A stretch of 64,000 nucleotides of DNA, taken from contig NZ_JBINNY010000001.1 of the NCBI RefSeq assembly GCF_051297175.1, positions 682,001 through 746,000 on the forward strand, read 5' to 3'. Made by a program: the position numbers and the translations under genes. Under the pieces are notes generated by a model. It saw only the letters and a list, made by a program, of their open reading frames with translations. It searched no databases and was not told where the DNA came from. Positions 1 to 8,605 of this stretch are shown here, piece by piece (position 1 is the stretch's first letter; every line of letters begins with the position of its first letter). Source of the DNA: Dryocola sp051297175 (GTDB lineage Bacteria; Pseudomonadota; Gammaproteobacteria; Enterobacterales; Enterobacteriaceae).

Positions 1-2
1 TG

Positions 3-974
3 GCCTTTGGCGTCGTCAGCGCCCAGGCCGCCGACCGTATCGCCTTTATTCCCAAGCTGGTCGGCGTGGGCTTCTTTACCAGCGGCGGCAACGGCGCGAT
101 GCAGGCGGGGAAAGACCTCGGCGTGCCGGTAACCTACGACGGGCCAACCGAGCCGAGCGTTTCCGGCCAGGTGCAGCTCATCAATAACTTTGTGAATCAG
201 GGCTACAACGCGATTATCGTTTCGGCGGTGTCGCCTGACGGCCTGTGTCCGGCCCTGAAGCGCGCCATGCAGCGCGGGGTAAAAGTGCTGACGTGGGATT
301 CCGATACCAAACCGGAATGCCGCAGCATCTACATCAACCAGGGCACGCCGCAGCAGCTCGGCGGCATGCTGGTCGATATGGCGGCTAAACAGGTCACCAA
401 ACCCGCCGCTAAAGTTGCCTTCTTCTATTCCAGCCCTACGGTCACCGACCAGAATCAGTGGGTGAAAGAGGCGAAGGCCAAAATCGAAAAGGATCATCCG
501 CAGTGGCAGGTGGTCACCACGCAGTTTGGCTATAACGACGCGACGAAATCGCTGCAAACCGCAGAAGGGATCTTAAAAGCCTACCCGGATCTGGACGCGA
601 TAATCGCCCCGGACGCCAACGCGCTGCCCGCTGCCGCACAGGCCGCCGAAAACCTCAAGCGTACCAACGTTGCTATCGTCGGTTTCAGCACTCCGAACGT
701 GATGCGCCCCTACGTTGAACGCGGCACCGTGAAGGCCTTCGGGCTGTGGGACGTGGTGCAGCAGGGGGAAATTGCGGTGAACGTCGCAAATACGATGCTG
801 AAAAAGGGCGATCTTAACGTCGGCGACAGCGTAGAGGTGGCGAAAATCGGCACGCTGAAGGTCGAGCCTAACAGCGTGCAGGGCTACCAGTACGAGGCGA
901 AGGGCAACGGCATCGTGCTGCTGCCGGAGCGCGTGGTGTTCACGAAAGAAAACATCGGTAAATACGACTTCTGA
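3..974 (+). CDS. lsrB: LsrB, autoinducer-2 periplasmic binding protein (5' truncated by window)
   Basis: Periplasmic binding protein that captures autoinducer-2 (AI-2) for the LsrACD importer. The reading frame is open from base 3, so the gene starts upstream of the window. The visible start holds the end of a signal peptide (SAQAA before DRIAFIPKLVGVGFF). The protein matches E. coli LsrB closely along its length, including the ligand-pocket stretches PTEPSVSGQ, SAVSPDGLCPALKRA, TWDSDTKPECR and the C-terminal GNGIVLLPERV. A GTG at 66 is internal to the mature protein and is not the start. lsrF follows after 11 bases, so this is the downstream half of an lsr operon; lsrK, lsrR and the transporter genes would lie outside the window. 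Confidence 0.95.
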   Translation, partial: AFGVVSAQAADRIAFIPKLVGVGFFTSGGNGAMQAGKDLGVPVTYDGPTEPSVSGQVQLINNFVNQGYNAIIVSAVSPDGLCPALKRAMQRGVKVLTWDSDTKPECRSIYINQGTPQQLGGMLVDMAAKQVTKPAAKVAFFYSSPTVTDQNQWVKEAKAKIEKDHPQWQVVTTQFGYNDATKSLQTAEGILKAYPDLDAIIAPDANALPAAAQAAENLKRTNVAIVGFSTPNVMRPYVERGTVKAFGLWDVVQQGEIAVNVANTMLKKGDLNVGDSVEVAKIGTLKVEPNSVQGYQYEAKGNGIVLLPERVVFTKENIGKYDF

Positions 975-985
975 GGGAGGAGCAA

Positions 986-1876
986 ATGGCAGATCTCGAC
1001 GATATCAGAGAAGGAAAAGACTACGGCATAGGCCGCCCGCAGGAGAACAAAGCGTTTTACCTGAAGGGCAGCGGGGCGCTGGACTGGGGGATGCAGTCGC
1101 GGCTGGCGCGCATCTTCAACCCGGACACCGGGCGCACCGTAATGCTGGCTTTCGACCACGGCTATTTTCAGGGGCCAACCACCGGGCTTGAGCGCATCGA
1201 TTTGTCCATCGCGCCGCTGTTCGAAGAAACCGATGTGTTGATGTGTACCCGAGGCATTCTGCGCAGCGTGGTGCCGCCTGCGACCAATAAACCCGTGGTG
1301 CTGCGCGCTTCGGGCGGTAACTCGATACTCAGCGAGCTGTCGCGGGAAAGCGTGGCGGTGACGATGGAGGATGCGCTACGGCTCAACGCCTGCGCGGTGG
1401 CGGCGCAGATTTACATCGGCAGCGAGTACGAGCACCAGTCGATCAACAACATCATCAGGCTGGTGGACGAAGGGACGCGCTACGGCATTCCAACGCTTGC
1501 CGTGACCGGCGTTGGCAAAGAGATGGCCCGCGATGCCCGCTACTTCTCGCTTGCCAGCCGCATCGCCGCAGAAATCGGCGCGCAGTTTGTGAAAACCTAT
1601 TTCGTGGAGGAGGGCTTCGAGAAGGTGGCGGCGAGCTGCCCGGTGCCGATTGTTATCGCCGGGGGCAAAAAGCTGCCCGAGCAGGAGGCGCTTGAGATGT
1701 GCTTCCGGGCTATCGACCAGGGCGCGTCCGGCGTCGACATGGGGCGCAACATCTTCCAGTCCGAAGCGCCGCTGGCGATGCTCAAAGCGGTAAAAAAAGT
1801 GGTGCATGAGAAGGCTTCCGCCCGCGAGGCGTACCAGTTCTGGCTGGATGAAAAACATCAGGGAGGCAAGGCATGA
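986..1876 (+). CDS. lsrF: LsrF, 3-hydroxy-5-phosphonooxypentane-2,4-dione thiolase
   Basis: Cytoplasmic class-I-aldolase-like enzyme that transfers an acetyl group from the isomerised phospho-AI-2 to CoA, giving dihydroxyacetone phosphate and acetyl-CoA, the last step of AI-2 breakdown. The 296 residues agree with the family. Recognisable stretches are LDWGMQSRL, MLAFDHGYFQGPTTGLER, CTRGILRSVVPP, the lysine-containing GAQFVKTYF and VIAGGKKLPE, plus the phosphate-binding GASGVDMGRNIFQSEAP. A GGGAGGAG ribosome-binding site precedes the ATG. The stop overlaps the lsrG start by four bases (ATGA), so translation is probably coupled. Confidence 0.95.
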   Translation: MADLDDIREGKDYGIGRPQENKAFYLKGSGALDWGMQSRLARIFNPDTGRTVMLAFDHGYFQGPTTGLERIDLSIAPLFEETDVLMCTRGILRSVVPPATNKPVVLRASGGNSILSELSRESVAVTMEDALRLNACAVAAQIYIGSEYEHQSINNIIRLVDEGTRYGIPTLAVTGVGKEMARDARYFSLASRIAAEIGAQFVKTYFVEEGFEKVAASCPVPIVIAGGKKLPEQEALEMCFRAIDQGASGVDMGRNIFQSEAPLAMLKAVKKVVHEKASAREAYQFWLDEKHQGGKA

Positions 1877-2166
1877 ACGTCACGCTTGTGGAAATCAACA
1901 TCAGGCCGGAAAGGGTGGACGAGTTTCTGGACGTGTTTCGCGCCAACCACGAAGGCTCGATAAAAGAGCCGGGCAACCTGCGTTTTGACGTGCTGCAGGA
2001 CCCGGAAATCCCGACGAGGTTCTTTATCTACGAGGCGTATCAAAACGACGAGGCGGTGCTGGCGCACAAGAAAACCCCGCACTACCTGGCCTGCGTGGAG
2101 AAGCTCGACGAGATGATGTCCGAGCCGCGTAAGAAGCGGAGTTTCGTGGGGTTGTTGCCGGGTTAG
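1873..2166 (+). CDS. lsrG: LsrG, phospho-AI-2 isomerase
   Basis: Small cytoplasmic ABM-fold (antibiotic biosynthesis monooxygenase-like) protein of 97 residues. It isomerises P-AI-2 (P-DPD) to 3-hydroxy-5-phosphonooxypentane-2,4-dione, the substrate of LsrF. Family signatures are the start MNVTLVEINIRPE, the central EGSIKEPGNLRFDVLQD and FFIYEAY followed by the H-K-T-PHY segment. It is translationally coupled to lsrF and ends the lsr operon; a tandem palindromic repeat begins 11 bases after its stop. Confidence 0.95.
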   Translation: MNVTLVEINIRPERVDEFLDVFRANHEGSIKEPGNLRFDVLQDPEIPTRFFIYEAYQNDEAVLAHKKTPHYLACVEKLDEMMSEPRKKRSFVGLLPG

Positions 2167-2176
2167 TGGACTCTTT

Positions 2177-2363
2177 GTAGGTTGGATAAGGCGCACGCCG
2201 CCATCCAACGAATTGGCGGGTGGCGCTGCGCTTACCCGCCCTACGATAGAGTTGTAGGTTGGACAAGGCGCACGCCGCCATCCAACGAATTGGCGGGTGG
2301 CGCTGCGCTTACCCGCCCTACGATAGAGTTGTAGGTTGGATAAGGCGCACGCCGCCATCCAAC
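2177..2363. repeat. Tandem 77-bp palindromic repeat, 2.4 copies
   Basis: A unit beginning GTAGGTTGGATAAGGCG repeats with an exact 77-base period at 2177, 2254 and 2331. The third copy stops after 33 bases. The copies are almost identical (GGATAAGG against GGACAAGG in copy 2). Each unit has two palindromic parts, GGTTGGAT.../...ATCCAACC-like and GGCGGGT.../...ACCCGCC, like the paired REP sequences of enterobacterial BIMEs. Related single copies lie at 8518, 13698, 22078 and 38458. It sits between the lsr operon and a convergent gene, a typical place for such elements. Confidence 0.9.
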
Positions 2364-2379
2364 ATTCAAACTCACATCA

Positions 2380-3354
2380 TCAAACGTGTTTTTTCAGGGT
2401 ATCCAACATGCCGTCCGCGCTGTATTCCCGCCCCAGCTCAGAAACCTGCGGGGTCGGCATGTGCTGGAGGAATTGAGCCAGCTCCCGCTCGTTGCTGCCG
2501 TCATAAACGAAAAATTGGGTCGGGTGATAAAACTCATGCTCTTTGATCGCGGCATTATTGGTTATCAGCTGTTTATTAAAAACCAGCGCTTCTACCGCCC
2601 GTAGTGTTAGCCCGGCCTGATTAGGTTTATTGACCTCTAATACCAGCCGCGATGCCGTGAGTTTTTGAATATTTTCAGCATAGCTAAGCTTCTTATTTTT
2701 ACAGTTTACGGGGTAATTTTGCTGATTATTATCTTTATCCACAAGATAAAAATCCGTTGCAATGCCGTTCTCGGTTAATAGCGGGGATAGGGCGTTGATG
2801 ATATTGACGCGATGTTCATCGTAGCCGCCGACATAAAAACAGCTATTGTCCGCTTTCCGATGCTTATTATTGATATCGTTAATTTGCTGCCACGTAAAGG
2901 GTACAAACTGCTTTATATATTGCAGATTATATTTTTCGCTGTCCTGCGGGTCGAAGCTGAAAATAACGTCAAATATCGGTTTGACGGTGGCAATATAATC
3001 CTCGTTTTGGCCGAGATGGCCTAATTTTCTACGTTTAAACGTCAGGGCCGCAACGGAGTCACGCAGAATAAGTATCTTCTTGCAGGGCATCTCGCGCACC
3101 GCATCCAGGAAAGGAAATACGCTGTAGCCATTACAGATAACCACATCGTCTTTTTTAATCGCCGAGAATCGAATTGCGCAGTGCAGTTTTTTATGCAGCT
3201 TTTTTAATCGTTCGCCGGGCAGTAAATTATTGATGGACTTGAAGCGGCGCATGACGCGATTAATTTGGTAAACGGGATTTTCTTTTGCCAGTGAATCCAG
3301 CATCATTTTTTCAAAATCATTAACCCATTCCAGAAAGAAGAATCGCATAGACAT
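2380..3354 (-). CDS. Putative glycosyltransferase-like cytoplasmic protein, AT-rich orphan
   Basis: A 324-residue protein with no signal peptide or clear membrane segment. I do not recognise a named homologue. The C-terminal half (LVLEVNKPNQAGLTLRAVEA, then KQLITNNAAIKEHEFYHP and FFVYD) resembles the donor-side domain of GT-B-like polysaccharide glycosyltransferases, where an acidic/aromatic helix is followed by 'EAL..NK.LIT'. An N-terminal VICNGYSVFPFLDAVREM suits a Rossmann-type domain. The base composition is visibly AT-richer than lsrG and patA, which suggests horizontal origin. Start choice is weak: ATG codons at 3354 and 3348 have no strong ribosome-binding site. It stands alone between a repeat and the patA terminator. 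Confidence 0.6.
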   Translation of the reverse strand: MSMRFFFLEWVNDFEKMMLDSLAKENPVYQINRVMRRFKSINNLLPGERLKKLHKKLHCAIRFSAIKKDDVVICNGYSVFPFLDAVREMPCKKILILRDSVAALTFKRRKLGHLGQNEDYIATVKPIFDVIFSFDPQDSEKYNLQYIKQFVPFTWQQINDINNKHRKADNSCFYVGGYDEHRVNIINALSPLLTENGIATDFYLVDKDNNQQNYPVNCKNKKLSYAENIQKLTASRLVLEVNKPNQAGLTLRAVEALVFNKQLITNNAAIKEHEFYHPTQFFVYDGSNERELAQFLQHMPTPQVSELGREYSADGMLDTLKKHV

Positions 3355-3413
3355 CCGTGCCGTTAAGGTGAAATTTGGCTGTATTCTACAGAAGTACGCT
3401 GAAAATTAAAGCA

Positions 3414-3440
3414 GGGGCATAAACATCTTATTTATGCCCC
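3414..3440. terminator. Hairpin terminator downstream of patA
   Basis: Perfect 10-bp inverted repeat GGGGCATAAA/TTTATGCCCC with a 7-base loop, 18 bases after the patA stop. On the patA (minus) strand it is followed by the T-rich GCTTTAATTTT. Confidence 0.7.
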
Positions 3441-3457
3441 TCTGTTTAAAGTCACGC

Positions 3458-4855
<1,398 letters not shown>

Positions 4856-4902
4856 AATATGCTCCTGGGAGTGGCGTATCACGCGATACACAAAATAAGT
4901 AT

Positions 4903-4918
4903 TGCAGGGAACACGCCA
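4903..4918 (-). promoter_or_regulatory. Sigma-54 (RpoN) promoter of patA
   Basis: Read on the minus strand the sequence is TGGCGTGTTCCCTGCA. It matches the -24/-12 consensus TGGCAC(G)-N4-TTGCA with the GG and GC dinucleotides at the required 10-base spacing. It lies about 50 bases upstream of the patA TTG. E. coli patA is known to be RpoN/NtrC dependent. Confidence 0.85.
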
Positions 4919-5054
4919 CTTCGCCGTCCATAAGCGAAATCAGGATAAACGCCAGGCGAAACGAGGAGTGCGCAATAAATAATCACATTGGATTACATTT
5001 TGCGCGGTTTAATGCTGGGGAAAAGGGGCACCGTTGCGGCATTCTGCGGATAGC

Positions 5055-5071
5055 TGCACCGCCGGGGTGCA
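5055..5071. promoter_or_regulatory. NtrC-like enhancer site for patA
   Basis: Perfect inverted repeat TGCACC-GCCGG-GGTGCA, 17 bases long. It agrees in both half-sites and spacing with the NtrC consensus TGCACC-N5-GGTGCA. It lies about 150 bases upstream of the sigma-54 promoter, a typical enhancer distance, and directly after the stop codon of the neighbouring ABC gene. Confidence 0.8.
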
Positions 5072-5081
5072 GCCCGCACTT

Positions 5082-5813
5082 TTAGCGTGCGATATCCATT
5101 CTGTGCAGGCCGCGCACCAGGTCGGCACGGCGGTATTCCTGCTGAATAGCACCCTGCGACATAAACGCCGCGCGGTCAGACATATGGGCAATCACGTCGG
5201 CGTCGTGGCTGACCAGCAGGTAGGTCATGCCGAACTGCTGCTTCAGCCGGTTGAGCAGGTTGAGGATTTCCGCCTGCACCGACATATCCAGCGCGGAGGT
5301 TGGCTCGTCCAGCAGCAGAATCTTCGGGCGCAGCAGCAGCGCACGGGCGATGGCCACGCGCTGCCGCTGCCCGCCGGAAAGCTGGTGCGGATAGCGTTTC
5401 GCGGCGTCTGCCGCCAGGCCAACCTGCAATAACGCCTCTTCGACGCGGCCCGGAACAGCCCGCTTATCCTCGCCGTGAATCGCCAGCGGCTCGGCCAGCG
5501 TGCGGTACAGCGTGTGGTTAGGATGCAGCGACGCGTACGGGTCCTGAAACACCATCTGCACGTTGCGCCTGAGCGCGCCCTGAAAACGGCTGCCGGGCCT
5601 AACCGCACCGCCGAGCAGGTTAACCTCGCCCTGCCACTCCCGCTGAAGTCCGGCCAGCACCCGCAGGATGGTCGATTTCCCGCAGCCCGATGCGCCGATA
5701 AGGCTAAAGGTTTCGCCTTCGTTAATGTCGAAGCTCGCGCCGCTGACGGCGATTTTCGTCTGGCCTTTGGCGGAAAACTGCACGCCCAGGTTTTTTACTT
5801 CAACGATCGCCAT
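5082..5813 (-). CDS. Peptide/nickel-type ABC importer, second ATP-binding subunit (DppF/NikE-like)
   Basis: Cytoplasmic ATPase of a five-gene importer. Walker A is GASGCGKST, the signature is LSGGQRQRVAIARAL, and Walker B is ILLLDEPTSALD followed by the switch histidine in LLVSHD. I start at the second ATG (5813), giving MAIVEVKNLG and 243 residues, because GGGAGAGG lies just upstream. An ATG at 5846 in the same frame is also possible but sits further inside the upstream gene. The gene overlaps the preceding ATPase gene by 14 bases. The short length, without a long C-terminal oligopeptide extension, is nearer NikE than DppF. Substrate not deducible. Confidence 0.85.
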   Translation of the reverse strand: MAIVEVKNLGVQFSAKGQTKIAVSGASFDINEGETFSLIGASGCGKSTILRVLAGLQREWQGEVNLLGGAVRPGSRFQGALRRNVQMVFQDPYASLHPNHTLYRTLAEPLAIHGEDKRAVPGRVEEALLQVGLAADAAKRYPHQLSGGQRQRVAIARALLLRPKILLLDEPTSALDMSVQAEILNLLNRLKQQFGMTYLLVSHDADVIAHMSDRAAFMSQGAIQQEYRRADLVRGLHRMDIAR

Positions 5814-6636
5814 GGGCCTCTCCCTGAAGGTTTTGAGTGCGGTCAAGCGTGGGCAGCATCATGCCGTAGGTCGCGGCGTTCGGACGGCAGGTCCACAGCG
5901 TGCGGGTGTAAGGATGCGTTGCGCTGGATAACGCGCTGGCGGCCATTTCGTCCACCTTCTGCCCCTGATACATCACCAGCACGCGGTGGCAGTGTTCCGC
6001 CACCAGCGGCAGGTCGTGGCTAATCAGCAGCATCGCCATCTGCCGCCGTTCGCACTGTTCAACCAGCAGTTCGAGGATCTGATTGCGCAGGCGAGCGTCG
6101 AGCGCGGAGGTCGGCTCGTCGGCGATCAGCACTTTGGGATTGTTGACCAGCGCGATGGCGATCATCACGCGCTGGCCCATGCCGCCGGAAAGTTCCGCCG
6201 GATAACGGCCCAGCACGCTGTCCTGTAGCCCCACCGAGTTAATCACTTCACGGACCCGCTCCCGACGTTGGCTGGTGGAAAGGTTCTGATGCAGGCGCAG
6301 CGCTTCGTCTATCTGCTGCGCCACGTTTTTCACCGGGTTCAGCGCGTAGCGCGGGTCCTGTAAAACCATCGCAATATCGTTCCCGCGCAGGCGCTGCCAG
6401 CCGCTGTTTTTCATGTGCAGCAGATCGTTGCCGAGCACGTTAAGCCGTCCGGCGCTCACTTTGCCCGGCCTGCGCACCAGCCCCATCAGCGCGCGGGCGG
6501 TCATCGACTTGCCGGACCCGGACTCGCCGACCAGCGCCAGGCGTTCGTTACCCAGCGTAAACGAGAGGTTGTCCACCACGCGCGCGCCGGGATAGTCGAT
6601 GTTCAGCCCGGCAACTTCAATACGATTTTCAGTCAT
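5800..6636 (-). CDS. Peptide/nickel-type ABC importer, first ATP-binding subunit (DppD/NikD-like)
   Basis: Cytoplasmic ATPase of 278 residues. Walker A is GESGSGKSM, the Q-loop is MVLQDPRYALNP, the signature is LSGGMGQRVMIAIAL, Walker B is VLIADEPTSALD and the switch is LLISHDLPLV. It pairs with the adjacent ATPase to form the heterodimeric motor typical of Dpp/Opp/Nik systems. Its start overlaps the upstream permease gene by 8 bases, so the operon is tightly coupled. It is shorter than DppD (about 327 residues) because it has a reduced C-terminal extension. Confidence 0.85.
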   Translation of the reverse strand: MTENRIEVAGLNIDYPGARVVDNLSFTLGNERLALVGESGSGKSMTARALMGLVRRPGKVSAGRLNVLGNDLLHMKNSGWQRLRGNDIAMVLQDPRYALNPVKNVAQQIDEALRLHQNLSTSQRRERVREVINSVGLQDSVLGRYPAELSGGMGQRVMIAIALVNNPKVLIADEPTSALDARLRNQILELLVEQCERRQMAMLLISHDLPLVAEHCHRVLVMYQGQKVDEMAASALSSATHPYTRTLWTCRPNAATYGMMLPTLDRTQNLQGEAHGDR

Positions 6637-7462
6637 GTTCGTGCTCCAGCACGTCGCGTAATCCGTCGCCCAGCAGGTTAAACGCCAGGCTTGCGATGAG
6701 AATGGCTGTGCCGGGAACGGCGGCTATCCACCACTGGTCGAAAATGACCTGCATTCCATCGGCGATCATCGCCCCCCATTCCGCCATCGGCGGCCTTGCG
6801 CCGAGGCCCAGGAAACCAAGCCCGGCGGCGGCCAGAATAATGCCCGCCAGATCCAGCGCCAGGCGCACAATCGCCGACGGCAGGCACAGCGGCAGGATGT
6901 GCCCCGCCAGCAGGCGCAGGCCGCGAATGCCCATCATCTCGGCGGCGGCAAGATAGTCGCTGTGGCGCAGACGCTGGATTTCGCTGCGCGCCTGCCGCGC
7001 GTAGGCAGGCCAGGTTGTCAGCGCCAGCGCCAGCGCGCCGTTGACGAGGCCCGGGCCGAGCATCGCCACAAAGGCGAAGGCCAGAATCAGGCGCGGCATC
7101 GACATCACCACGTCGGTAAAGCGCATCAGCACGCGCTCCAGCCAGCCGCCGTAGTAGCCGGACAGAATGCCAATCAGCAGCCCAACCGGCAGGGTGATCG
7201 CCGTCACCAGCAGCACGAGGCCAAGGGCCGGGCGCGTGCCGTACAGCAGGCGCGACAGCAAATCGCGGCCGTAGCTGTCGGTGCCCAGCCAGTGCTGCGC
7301 GTTAGGGGCCTGCAGGCGCGCGGCGGCGTCCTGCCAGTTCGGATCGAACGGCGCGAGCAGCGGGGCGAAGAGGGCGATAAGCACCAGCAGCGCGATAATC
7401 GTCAGCCCGCAGACCGCCGCCGGAGAGCGCATCATGCGCCGCAAAAACACATAGGACGGCAT
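6629..7462 (-). CDS. Peptide/nickel-type ABC importer permease (DppC/NikC-like)
   Basis: Inner-membrane permease of 277 residues with an N-terminal membrane segment (AAVCGLTIIALLVLIALFAPLL region), the DppC-family HWLGTDSYGRDLLSRLLYGTR block, further membrane helices, and the EAA-like cytoplasmic loop (YLAAAEMMGIRGLRLLAGHILP) that docks on the ATPases. Start and upstream stop share one base (TGATG), so it is translationally coupled to the DppB-type permease. It is the same length as NikC (277), but that does not prove nickel transport. Confidence 0.88.
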   Translation of the reverse strand: MPSYVFLRRMMRSPAAVCGLTIIALLVLIALFAPLLAPFDPNWQDAAARLQAPNAQHWLGTDSYGRDLLSRLLYGTRPALGLVLLVTAITLPVGLLIGILSGYYGGWLERVLMRFTDVVMSMPRLILAFAFVAMLGPGLVNGALALALTTWPAYARQARSEIQRLRHSDYLAAAEMMGIRGLRLLAGHILPLCLPSAIVRLALDLAGIILAAAGLGFLGLGARPPMAEWGAMIADGMQVIFDQWWIAAVPGTAILIASLAFNLLGDGLRDVLEHEHD

Positions 7463-8496
7463 CAGCGCACCCTCGGGTCGGTGACACGCACGAGCACGTC
7501 GGTCAGGTTATTGATAATCACGAACGACACGCCGATGAGCAGCGTGCCGCCCATAATCGCGGTGGTGTCCCCGGCGAACAGCGCGGTGGTCAGGTAGCGG
7601 CCAATGCCCGGCCAGGAGAAAACCGTTTCGGTCAGCACCGCGCCTTCCAGCATCGAGGTATAAGCAAGCGCGATAACCGTGAACAGCGTGCCGCGAATGT
7701 TTGGCAGCACGTGGCGCACCAGAATCGTCATTTCCCCGGCGCCTTTGGCGCGCGCGAGGGTGATGTACTCTTTGTTCATTTCGCTCAGGCAGGCGGTACG
7801 CGTGAGGCGCGTGATGCTGGCGAGCGAATAGTAGGCGAGCAGCAGCACCGGCAGGGCAAGATGGTTGATGGCGTTCAGGAAGGCGTCCCGGTCGCCCGAA
7901 AGCCAGGTGTCGATGAGCACGAACCCGGTTTTCGCCTCCACGCTGTACTGGTAGATATCGTCCAGCCGCCCCGGCCCCGCGCTCCACTGCAGGCGCGCGT
8001 AAAACAGCGCCAGCATCAGCAGGCCGAGCCAGAAAATCGGCACGGAGTTGCCGAGCAGCGTAAAGGTGCGCACGGCTAAATCCCACGGCGAACCCGCGAA
8101 GCGTGCACAAAGCACGCCGAAAATTATGCCCAGCACGCTGCCGATAATCAGCGCCAGGGTGGCAAGCTCAAGGGTCGCGGGGAAGGCTGAAAGCAAATCC
8201 CGCAGCACGGGCTGGCCGGTGGCGCTGGCGGTGCCTAAATCACCGTGGGCAAGCTGGGTAAGGTAATGCCAGAACTGCACGGGCAGCGGCCTGTCCAGCC
8301 CGAGCTGGTGGCGCACCTGGTCGTAGGTCGCCTGGCTTGCGTGGTCACCGACGATTTGCAGCACGCGGTCTACGGGGGAAAGTGCCGACAGCGCAAAGGT
8401 AATCAGCAGCAGGCCGACGAGCGTGAGCGCCAGGGTAAACAGGCCCTGGAAAAGGGTCAGCAGCGTGCGGCGTAAATGTGGCGAGGCGAGGGTCAT
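7462..8496 (-). CDS. Peptide/nickel-type ABC importer permease (DppB/NikB-like)
   Basis: Inner-membrane permease, 344 residues from the ATG at 8496 (MTLASPHLRR), chosen because AAGAG lies six bases upstream. Longer in-frame starts at 8511 and 8550 run into a palindromic repeat. It shows an N-terminal helix, the DppB-family LGLDRPLPVQFWHYL segment, several membrane helices, an EAA loop (YITLARAKGAGEMTILVRHVLPN) and the terminal helix. It forms the channel together with the following permease. A repeat lies between it and the substrate-binding gene, as often found between an abundant binding protein and its permeases. Confidence 0.88.
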   Translation of the reverse strand: MTLASPHLRRTLLTLFQGLFTLALTLVGLLLITFALSALSPVDRVLQIVGDHASQATYDQVRHQLGLDRPLPVQFWHYLTQLAHGDLGTASATGQPVLRDLLSAFPATLELATLALIIGSVLGIIFGVLCARFAGSPWDLAVRTFTLLGNSVPIFWLGLLMLALFYARLQWSAGPGRLDDIYQYSVEAKTGFVLIDTWLSGDRDAFLNAINHLALPVLLLAYYSLASITRLTRTACLSEMNKEYITLARAKGAGEMTILVRHVLPNIRGTLFTVIALAYTSMLEGAVLTETVFSWPGIGRYLTTALFAGDTTAIMGGTLLIGVSFVIINNLTDVLVRVTDPRVR

Positions 8497-8517
8497 TTTA
8501 ACTCTTGGCATGAAAAA

Positions 8518-8590
8518 GTAGGGTGGATAAGCGTCAGCGCCATCCACCACAATATTATCGGCGGATGGCGCATTTGCTCACCCGCCCTAC
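8518..8590. repeat. Palindromic repeat, single copy of the 77-bp family
   Basis: Starts GTAGGGTGGATAAGCG and ends CACCCGCCCTAC, so the ends are inverted repeats. It aligns with the tandem unit at 2177. It sits between the binding-protein gene and the permease gene of the ABC operon. Confidence 0.8.
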
Positions 8591-8605
8591 GCTATACGTG
8601 TGGGA

